The notes beneath the pieces are model-generated. The model saw only the letters and a program-made list of their open reading frames with translations. It had not been told where the DNA came from and searched no databases. A stretch of 64,000 bases of DNA from CAZGAQ01 sp964523405 (GTDB taxonomy: Bacteria; Planctomycetota; Phycisphaerae; UBA1845; Fen-1342). The position numbers and the translations under genes are program-made. The stretch is taken from assembly GCA_964523405.1 (NCBI GenBank), contig CAZGAQ010000021.1:23060-87059 (forward strand). The letters run 5' to 3'. Below, one piece after another: positions 35,805 to 42,083 of the stretch (within the stretch, counting starts at the first letter, position 1; each line of letters begins with the position of its first letter).

Positions 35805-37939
35805 CCGCAACCGCCCCCCAGCCCGCGCCCGTGCTGGCCGACCGCCTGAAAGCGGTGCGGGTGCGCGTGCGCCGCGACCTGGAGGTTACCCGCCACGTGT
35901 TTCGCGGCGCGCCCTGCTACGTGGTGCGCGATCCGATCACGTTCCAGAGCCACCGCCTCGATCCGGAAGACTATCGCCTGTTCATCCGCATTGACGACTC
36001 CCGCCCCCTGGGCGAGATTTTCGAAGAGGTAGTCGGCGCCGGCCTGCTGGACGCGGCCGACGCGGAAGTTTTCTACCAGTTCGTCCTCAGCCTGCACCGC
36101 TACAGCTTCCTGAGTCTGCCCGTCACCGACGAGCAGGCACTTTTCCGTCGGCACCAGGCGCGCCGCCAGGCGCAGCGCCGCCAGAAGCTCATCGGCTTCC
36201 TGGCCCTGCAGATCCCGCTGCTGAGCCCGGACGCCTTTCTGACGCGCACGCTGCCCTGGGTGCGCTGGCTCTTCAGCCGCTGGGCCTTTCTCGGCTGGCT
36301 CGTGCTCGTGCTCGCGGCGGGCTGCGTGGCCGCCTCGCGCGGCGCCGAGCTGCTCCGCCCTATTCACGGGCTGCTCGTCGCGCACAATCTGCCCCTGATC
36401 TGGTTCACGCTGATTGCGCTGAAGGCCTGCCACGAATTCGGGCATGCCTATGCCTGCCGCCATTTTGGCGGCCACGTGCCCGAAATGGGGCTGTACCTGG
36501 TCATGTTCACGCCGTGTGCGTATGTCGACGCGACGGCCGCCTGGAGCTTTTCGCGGCGGCGGGACCGGCTGATCGTCTCGCTCGCCGGCGTGTACGTCGA
36601 GCTGGCGATCGCGGCGGGGGCCGTGTTTGTGTGGGCCCTGACGGGGCCGTCTTTGCTGAACGCGGCGGCCTACAACGTCATCTTCCTGGCCAGCGCCACG
36701 ACGCTGCTGTTCAACGCGAATCCGTTGATGCGCTTTGACGGCTACTACGTCCTGAGCGACCTGGTCGAGGTCCCCAACCTGCGGCAGCACTCCGCCCAGT
36801 ACATCCTGGCGGTGGCCAAGCGGGTCCTGCTGGGGCTGCCCAATCCCGCGCCGCCGGAGACCTGGCGACTTCGGGGCACGCTGCTGTGGTTCGGCGTCGC
36901 GTCCACGGTGTACCGGACGATGGTCATCCTGGCCATCGCCGCCGTGGTGGCCTCGAAGCTCTTCGTCGTCGGCTTCGCGCTGGGCGTCTTGTACCTGTGC
37001 CTGACGCTCTGGGGCCTAGCCCGCCGGCTGGCGCGTTACCTGTGGACCGCTCCTGAAACCGCCCCGGTGCGCCGGCGGGCCGTCGCCATCAGCGTCCTGG
37101 TCTTCGGGATCTTGCCCCTGGGCTTCGCGCTGTTCCCGCTGCCCCGCAAGGTCCAGGTCGCCGCCACCGTGTCCGCCGCCAACGAGACCGTGGTACGCGC
37201 GGCGACCCCGGGCTTCGTAAAGCGCGTCGCCTTCGTCCGTGGCCAGACGGTCGCCTCCGGAGACCTGTTGGTCGAGTTGACCAACACGGAGGTCGCCGAG
37301 CGCGTCGCCAAGGCACAAGCCGAGCTGGACGCCAGCCACGCGCGCCAGGCCGCCTATGAGCCCGCCGATCCCGCGGCCGCGCTGCGCGAGGGCGAGCGCG
37401 CCCAGCAGCGCGCGCTGGAGCTGGATCGCGAGCGCACGCGCCAGGACGAGCTGCGCGTGGCCGCGCCGCTGCAGGGCGTCGTCGCCACCGGCTTGCGGCC
37501 GACGCAGACCGGCCAGTTCCTGCGTCTGGGTGACCCGGTGGCGGTGCTCATCGCCGGCGCGTACGAGGTGCGCGCGGTGCTGACGGCCGACGAGTTTGCC
37601 GCGGCAGCGCCGGCGCTGGGCCAAGTGGCCACGTTTCGTCCGGCCGGCGCTCCCGCGCAGGCCCTCACCGGCACGATCACCCGCATTCAGCCGGCCGCCA
37701 GCCGCAAGGTAGAATTGGCGGCGCTGACGCATGCCGCCGGCGGCTGGATCGCGGTGGATCCCACGGGCGAAGCGCAGCAGCCCTATCTCGAAGTGACAAT
37801 TACGCTCGAGACCGCGGACGCGGTCGCAGCCGTGCACGGTATGACCGGCACGGTGCAGTTGTCCGCCCGCGCCGAGCCCGCCGCGGCGCGCGTCTGTCGG
37901 CGCGTGCTGCGTTTCATCAATCATCTGCTGCAGGCGTAG
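35801..37939 (+). CDS. M50 (site-2-type) membrane metalloprotease fused to an HlyD-like adaptor
   Basis: The 712-residue protein, last gene of the operon, overlaps the preceding gene by ATGA. A cytoplasmic N-terminal domain (about 1-150) resembles those of other M50/adaptor fusions (FRGAPCYVVRDPITFQSHRLDPEDYRLFIRIDD). The multi-helix core follows, with zinc motif HEFGH at 211-215 and the second M50 motif NANPLMRFDG at 305-314, whose Asp is the third ligand. Further helices run to about 445. The periplasmic part (about 450-690) is a lipoyl/hairpin/barrel adaptor with VVRAATPGFVKRVAFVRGQTVASGDLLVEL. It presumably cleaves or gates an exported protein within the membrane, most likely the giant LEPR-xLL protein; this is inferred from the operon. 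Confidence 0.88.
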   Translation: MTATAPQPAPVLADRLKAVRVRVRRDLEVTRHVFRGAPCYVVRDPITFQSHRLDPEDYRLFIRIDDSRPLGEIFEEVVGAGLLDAADAEVFYQFVLSLHRYSFLSLPVTDEQALFRRHQARRQAQRRQKLIGFLALQIPLLSPDAFLTRTLPWVRWLFSRWAFLGWLVLVLAAGCVAASRGAELLRPIHGLLVAHNLPLIWFTLIALKACHEFGHAYACRHFGGHVPEMGLYLVMFTPCAYVDATAAWSFSRRRDRLIVSLAGVYVELAIAAGAVFVWALTGPSLLNAAAYNVIFLASATTLLFNANPLMRFDGYYVLSDLVEVPNLRQHSAQYILAVAKRVLLGLPNPAPPETWRLRGTLLWFGVASTVYRTMVILAIAAVVASKLFVVGFALGVLYLCLTLWGLARRLARYLWTAPETAPVRRRAVAISVLVFGILPLGFALFPLPRKVQVAATVSAANETVVRAATPGFVKRVAFVRGQTVASGDLLVELTNTEVAERVAKAQAELDASHARQAAYEPADPAAALREGERAQQRALELDRERTRQDELRVAAPLQGVVATGLRPTQTGQFLRLGDPVAVLIAGAYEVRAVLTADEFAAAAPALGQVATFRPAGAPAQALTGTITRIQPAASRKVELAALTHAAGGWIAVDPTGEAQQPYLEVTITLETADAVAAVHGMTGTVQLSARAEPAAARVCRRVLRFINHLLQA

Positions 37940-37946
37940 GCGCCTG
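37931..37946. terminator. small hairpin over the M50 stop codon
   Basis: CAGGCG (37931-37936) and CGCCTG (37941-37946) form a 6-bp stem whose loop holds the stop codon. It lies between two convergent operons. No T-run follows, so a terminator role is uncertain. Confidence 0.3.
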
Positions 37947-38024
37947 GGCGGCAGGCGGTGCGACCCGGCGCCACCCCCCTGCGCGCCGACACGCCGCCGG
38001 GGCCGGGAAACGCGCTCCGTGCCC

Positions 38025-38945
38025 TTACCCCTTCACCGCCCCGATCGACAACCCGCCGACGAACTGTTTCTGGGCCACGAAGAACAGCAGCACGCACGGC
38101 AGCATGGTCACGATGCTGGCGGCCATCAGGAGGTGCACCTGGTTTACGCCGCCGTACTGGTTGCGGAACGAGTTCAGCGCGATGGCGAGCGTGTAGTTAT
38201 GCTCGGTATGCAGGTAGATCAGGGGGCCCAGGAAGTCGTTCCACACGAACATGAACGTGAACACGGCCGTCAGCGCGATCACCGGGCGGCACAGGGGCAG
38301 CATGATGCTCCACCAGGTTCGCAGGTAGCCGGCGCCGTCGATGCGGGCGGCCTCGACGAGGGCTTCGGGGATCTGGGCGAAGAACTGGCGGAACATGAAG
38401 ATGTAGAACGCGTTGCCGAAGAACGTCGGGACGATGAGCGGGAGGAACGTGTCGATCCAGCCCAGCCAGCGGAACAGGAGGAACAGCGGGATCATCACGA
38501 CCTGGAATGGCAGCATCATGGTGGCCAGCATCAGCACGAATAGCCCCGCGCGACCGCGGAAGCGCAGGCGGGCGAAGGCGTACCCGACCAGGCTGCAGGA
38601 GAGGACCTGGCCGAGGACGCTGAAGGCTGTGATGACGACGGTATTGGCCAGAGCGTCGAGGAAGCCGTGCCACGCGGTCGTGCCGATGGCCCGCAGGGCG
38701 TCGGGGTAGTTCCACCACTGGGGGCGTGTGGGAAACAGGGTAAACTCGCCGGCACCGACTGACGCGCGCGCCGCCTGGGTCGCATCCGACAGGCTCACGA
38801 CCACCATCCACCACAGCGGGAACAGCAGCACGAGCGCTCCGGCGGTGAGGAAGAAGTAGACGAGGACCTTGTGGAAGGTGATGGCCGGGGCACCGGCCAG
38901 TGCCGCGGGTGTCTGCATTACAGGGGAGCTGCTCATTGTGCTCAT
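38025..38945 (-). CDS. sugar ABC transporter permease (MalG-like)
   Basis: Inner-membrane subunit of a carbohydrate importer, 306 residues with six helices. The EAA loop that docks the ATPase is visible (EALVEAARIDGAGYLRTWWSIMLPLCRPVI), as is the family ending QKQFVGGLSIGAVKG. It is the downstream partner of the binding-protein/permease fusion gene; the two are separated by the GxxExxY cassette. The ATPase is likely the MsmX-type protein at 59.3 kb. The start is ambiguous (TTG at 38951, ATG at 38945 or 38936). Divergence of the operon from a GH13 gene points to maltodextrin-like substrates. Confidence 0.92.
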   Translation of the reverse strand: MSTMSSSPVMQTPAALAGAPAITFHKVLVYFFLTAGALVLLFPLWWMVVVSLSDATQAARASVGAGEFTLFPTRPQWWNYPDALRAIGTTAWHGFLDALANTVVITAFSVLGQVLSCSLVGYAFARLRFRGRAGLFVLMLATMMLPFQVVMIPLFLLFRWLGWIDTFLPLIVPTFFGNAFYIFMFRQFFAQIPEALVEAARIDGAGYLRTWWSIMLPLCRPVIALTAVFTFMFVWNDFLGPLIYLHTEHNYTLAIALNSFRNQYGGVNQVHLLMAASIVTMLPCVLLFFVAQKQFVGGLSIGAVKG

Positions 38946-38984
38946 CCGCAAACGGTACCCTTCACCGCCAAGGGCACGAGGATC

Positions 38985-39016
38985 TTCACCGCGAAGGACG
39001 CAGAGGACGCGAAGGA
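38985..39016 (+). repeat. left 32-bp inverted repeat
   Basis: Perfect reverse complement of 39491-39522. Internally it is built of GCGAAGGACGC/GAGGACGCGAAG half-units. Confidence 0.9.
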
Positions 39017-39029
39017 GATGATGAGACGG

Positions 39030-39464
39030 TCATGTTTTCGTCTTCGCGCCAGCGCCTGCTTGCGGCGTGTAGTTCAACACTCTTCTCCGGATTCCGTCGC
39101 GGAGGTGAACAACGTTGAAGTTGATCAACAATCCGACGGAGACGTTCGCCAGCTTCATGTAGGTCATCAGTTGCGCTTCGTGAATCGGCAACAGACTCTC
39201 CACGCTCTTCAGTTCGACTACCAGTTGCTCGTCGACAACGAGATCGAGTCGATATCCGCAGTCAATCCGGACGTCGCGATAGCGCACCGGTACCGGCTTC
39301 TGGAGCTCGAACGGGATGCCGGCCGTGCGCAACTCATGCGCCAGGCACTGCTCATAAGCAGATTCCAGAAGCCCGGGGCCGAGTTCTGTGTGGACCTCCA
39401 TGGCGCAGCCGATCACCCGTTGCGACAACGGATCAAACTCGTGCTGCACGCCACCTGTCGGCAT
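39030..39464 (-). CDS. GxxExxY protein (PD-(D/E)XK-like)
   Basis: The 144-residue protein has the family signature GPGLLESAYEQCLAHEL (GxxExxY) and, near the middle, RLDLVVDEQLVVELKSVE, the D...ExK pattern of PD-(D/E)XK nuclease folds. The family occurs in multiple copies in many environmental bacteria and its function is not established. The start MPTGGVQHEF at 39464 fits the usual family length; a longer upstream frame would read through the flanking repeat. It is transcribed in the direction of the surrounding sugar-transporter genes and bounded by perfect inverted repeats. Confidence 0.88.
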   Translation of the reverse strand: MPTGGVQHEFDPLSQRVIGCAMEVHTELGPGLLESAYEQCLAHELRTAGIPFELQKPVPVRYRDVRIDCGYRLDLVVDEQLVVELKSVESLLPIHEAQLMTYMKLANVSVGLLINFNVVHLRDGIRRRVLNYTPQAGAGAKTKT

Positions 39465-39490
39465 CGGTCTTCTCAGTCTTGTTACTGTCT

Positions 39491-39522
39491 TCCTTCGCGT
39501 CCTCTGCGTCCTTCGCGGTGAA
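39491..39522 (-). repeat. right 32-bp inverted repeat
   Basis: Exact reverse complement of 38985-39016, ending 13 bases from the stop codon of the binding-protein/permease gene. Confidence 0.9.
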
Positions 39523-39535
39523 GCAGGGAGTCGCG

Positions 39536-41926
39536 CTACTTGAGCGCCTCGTAGTACACGAACCGCCGGCTGCCGCGCATGACAATCAGTGTCAGGATCA
39601 GGATGATCGCCAGCAGCAGCCACGCCAGTGCGGAGGCGTAACCCATCTCGTGGAACTCGAACGCCTGGTTGAACAGGTACAGCACGTAGAACCGCGTATC
39701 GTCGCCCGGGCCGCCGCCGGTCATCACGTACGCCTGCGTGAACACCTGGAACGACCCGATGATGGCCATGATCACGTTGAAGAACATGACCGGGCTGAGC
39801 ATCGGCAGGGTGACGTTGCGGAGGCGCGACCAGCGCGACGCCCCGTCAATGCTGGCGGCCTCGTAAAGCTCCGTCGGGATTCCTTTCAGGCCCGCCAGGT
39901 AGATCACCATAGTGCCGCCGATACCCCACAGGCTCATCAGGGCGTATGCCGGCGGGCCAAAAGTGGCCGCATCCTTGTCGAACCACTGCGGCGGTTTGAC
40001 CCGGAATGGTTCCAGCAGCGGACCCAGCAAGTATGTGTTCAGCAGGCCGTGGTCGCCGTCGAAGACCCACTTCCAGAGGATCGCGACGCCGACGCCCGCG
40101 AGCACGCTGGGCAGGTACCACGCGCTGCGGAAGAAGCCCGACAGCTTGAGGTCATGGTTGAGCAGCAGGGCGCCCAGAAGGGCCAGGAGCTGCCCCAACG
40201 GCACGGCGAACAACGCGTAGTAGGCCGTGACGCGCAGGCTCATGCGGAACTTGTCGTCGTAGAACAGCAGCTCGCGGTAGTTCGCGAGCCCGACCCACTG
40301 CGCGTATTGCAGCCCGGATACCCCCGTCCACTTCATGCACGAAAGCAGGAACGACAGCACGATCGGGAAGGCCATGAACGCCAGGAAGCCCAGCACCCAC
40401 GGGCTCACAAAGCCGTAGCCTGCCAGCTCCTCGCGCAGCCCGATCTTCTTCGGCCGGCGCTGCCACCAGACCACCAGCGCGACCAGTAGCAGTCCCGCCA
40501 GCGGGATGACGAGGCCCCGGGTGATGCGCCCCCATGGTGCGGCCGGAAAGTCCGTGCGCCGCAGCGGCGTCTGCTGGCTCTTGCGCCACTCGTCCTCGAG
40601 TTGTGTGATGGCGTTTTCGAGGGACGTCGAGCCGGTGCGCAGCGCCGCCTCCAAGCGGTTGCCCAGGCGGCTTTCGAACTGCGTATCCGCCGGCCAGCGC
40701 AGCACCTCGGCGTACTCCGCCTGATCGACGTAGACGTAGTCGCGTTCCGGCTTCTGGTTCGGGTCCATGAAGGCAGTGCTGCGCGCCACGGCTTTGAGTG
40801 TGGGAATCGCCAGCCCCAGCCCCGCCGCCTGGGCCTGCCCGTCGGACCCGCACAGGAACTTCACCAGCTCCCAGGCCTCCTGCGGATACCGCGTCTGCTT
40901 CGCGATCGACCAGGACACGGTGAACGCGACGTTCGCCTTCACCTTACCGTGCGGCAGCGGCGCGAAGTCCCACTCGAACTCCTTGATTGGCCGATACGTC
41001 GGCACCACCCAGCGGCCGAACGGACCGGCCATGCCGACCTTGCCCGACAGGAAGACGCTTTCGCCGGCCGCCACCTGGCTCTTGCCGCTGGTCAGCGTGC
41101 CCTCCTCGTCGAAGCGCCAACTGCGCAGGCGCTCCAGCGCCGCCCGCACGTCCGGCTCGCGCAGCCGCGAGTGTTGGAAGTCGTCGCTGGAGACTTCCAG
41201 GCCTTCGGTCCGCAGGTACGCGCGGATCATCGACGGCCAGGTCATGAATTCGGCGCCGGTCACATCCTCGCCGGCCAGGCGCTGGTGCAACTCGCGCGCG
41301 GTCGTGATGAAGTCGTCCCACGTCCAGTCGTCCGGCGGATACGGCAGTCCGGCCTTGTCGAAGAGCGTCTTGTTGTAGTAGAAGCCGATCGTCGTGAAGT
41401 CCTTGGGAATGCCATACAGCTTGCCGGCCCCGGTGGCCTGGCCATCGAAGCGGAAGCAGTCGACTGTCGGCCTGAAGAAATCCGCGGGGCGCAGCGTCGG
41501 GCGCCCGGCGGCCTCGTCTGCGGCGATCAGCGGCTCCAACTCCAGCAGCAGGTCCTGACTCGCGAATCCGGAGAGGCGCTCCGAGCCCATGTAGAACACG
41601 TCGGGGGGCGCGTCCGCCGCCATCATCGTCTGCAGCTTGGTGAAGAACGACGCGGCGTCGCCGGGGTTGATGCGCGTGACCTTGATGTTGGGGTGCTGCC
41701 GGCAGTACGTGGCGATGAGCTCGGCGACGATTTGCTCTTCTTTCTGCCCGCCGCCGCCGGCCCAGTTCATCACCCGCAGCTCAATCTGCCCGGGGCGCTC
41801 CGGGGCCTGCCGATAATGGCGCACCACCGTGACCCAGACCAGCGCCCACAGGAACAGCAGCCCGGCCGCTGCGGCGAGGGTGATGCGGAGGGCCCGCGTA
41901 ATCGTCGACAGCAACGCGTTGTTCAT
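39536..41926 (-). CDS. fused sugar-binding protein and ABC permease
   Basis: The 796-residue protein joins two normally separate subunits of a carbohydrate importer. After an N-terminal membrane helix (about 12-35) comes a family-1-type solute-binding protein (about 45-460, starting RVMNWAGGGGQKEEQIVAELIATYCRQHPNIKV, with PDVFYMGSERL and KLYGIPKDFTTIGFYYNKTLFDKAGLPYPPDDWTWDDF). A second membrane helix (about 485-505) leads to a MalF-like permease of about six helices, with docking loop ELYEAASIDGASRWSRLRNVTLPMLSPVMFF. Tethering the binding domain to its channel is uncommon. It begins an operon with the MalG-like permease and diverges from the GH13 gene across 157 bases. GGGAGTG lies upstream of the ATG at 41926; an in-frame ATG at 41956 is possible. 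Confidence 0.9.
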   Translation of the reverse strand: MNNALLSTITRALRITLAAAAGLLFLWALVWVTVVRHYRQAPERPGQIELRVMNWAGGGGQKEEQIVAELIATYCRQHPNIKVTRINPGDAASFFTKLQTMMAADAPPDVFYMGSERLSGFASQDLLLELEPLIAADEAAGRPTLRPADFFRPTVDCFRFDGQATGAGKLYGIPKDFTTIGFYYNKTLFDKAGLPYPPDDWTWDDFITTARELHQRLAGEDVTGAEFMTWPSMIRAYLRTEGLEVSSDDFQHSRLREPDVRAALERLRSWRFDEEGTLTSGKSQVAAGESVFLSGKVGMAGPFGRWVVPTYRPIKEFEWDFAPLPHGKVKANVAFTVSWSIAKQTRYPQEAWELVKFLCGSDGQAQAAGLGLAIPTLKAVARSTAFMDPNQKPERDYVYVDQAEYAEVLRWPADTQFESRLGNRLEAALRTGSTSLENAITQLEDEWRKSQQTPLRRTDFPAAPWGRITRGLVIPLAGLLLVALVVWWQRRPKKIGLREELAGYGFVSPWVLGFLAFMAFPIVLSFLLSCMKWTGVSGLQYAQWVGLANYRELLFYDDKFRMSLRVTAYYALFAVPLGQLLALLGALLLNHDLKLSGFFRSAWYLPSVLAGVGVAILWKWVFDGDHGLLNTYLLGPLLEPFRVKPPQWFDKDAATFGPPAYALMSLWGIGGTMVIYLAGLKGIPTELYEAASIDGASRWSRLRNVTLPMLSPVMFFNVIMAIIGSFQVFTQAYVMTGGGPGDDTRFYVLYLFNQAFEFHEMGYASALAWLLLAIILILTLIVMRGSRRFVYYEALK

Positions 41927-42036
41927 GCGACTGGTGGCACTCCCTGCTGGCACCATGGGACGTGGCGCGTCGGCGGGACCGGGAGCCCTGTCCGCCGCGG
42001 CCGGGCGATAGCCGCCACGATCTGCCTCTTGGCCAC

Positions 42037-42050
42037 TTAAACCGCTTTTA
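42037..42050. promoter_or_regulatory. LacI-family-type operator candidate
   Basis: TTAAACCGCTTTTA is a near-palindrome with the AAnCGnTT core typical of LacI/MalR/CcpA operators. It lies between the divergent GH13 and transporter genes and overlaps the -35 of the GH13 promoter, a position suited to repression. No LacI-type regulator is encoded in the window. Confidence 0.4.
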
Positions 42051-42075
42051 CTCGTACAGGCAAGACCAGTAGAAT
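42047..42075 (+). promoter_or_regulatory. promoter of the GH13 gene, probably leaderless
   Basis: TTTACT (42047-42052), a 17-base spacer and TAGAAT (42070-42075) are followed by only eight bases before the ATG at 42084, with no Shine-Dalgarno sequence. Transcription probably starts at the start codon. Confidence 0.45.
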
Positions 42076-42083
42076 TGGCCACC

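Larger units (their letters stand above)
38985..39522. mobile_element. GxxExxY cassette bounded by perfect 32-bp inverted repeats
   Basis: A 32-base sequence beginning TTCACCGCGAAGGACGCAGA at 38985-39016 recurs as its exact reverse complement at 39491-39522. Between them lies only one gene, encoding a GxxExxY-family protein. A partial extra copy (TTCACCGCCAAGGGCACGA) lies just outside the left repeat. The whole unit sits between two co-oriented sugar-permease genes, with the right end 13 bases from the upstream stop codon. It looks inserted, although no target-site duplication is obvious. Confidence 0.75.

Noticed and set aside
39030..39623. Longer 197-residue version of the GxxExxY protein
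   Set aside because: The extra N-terminus would be read through the right inverted repeat and past the upstream stop codon, and lacks family similarity.
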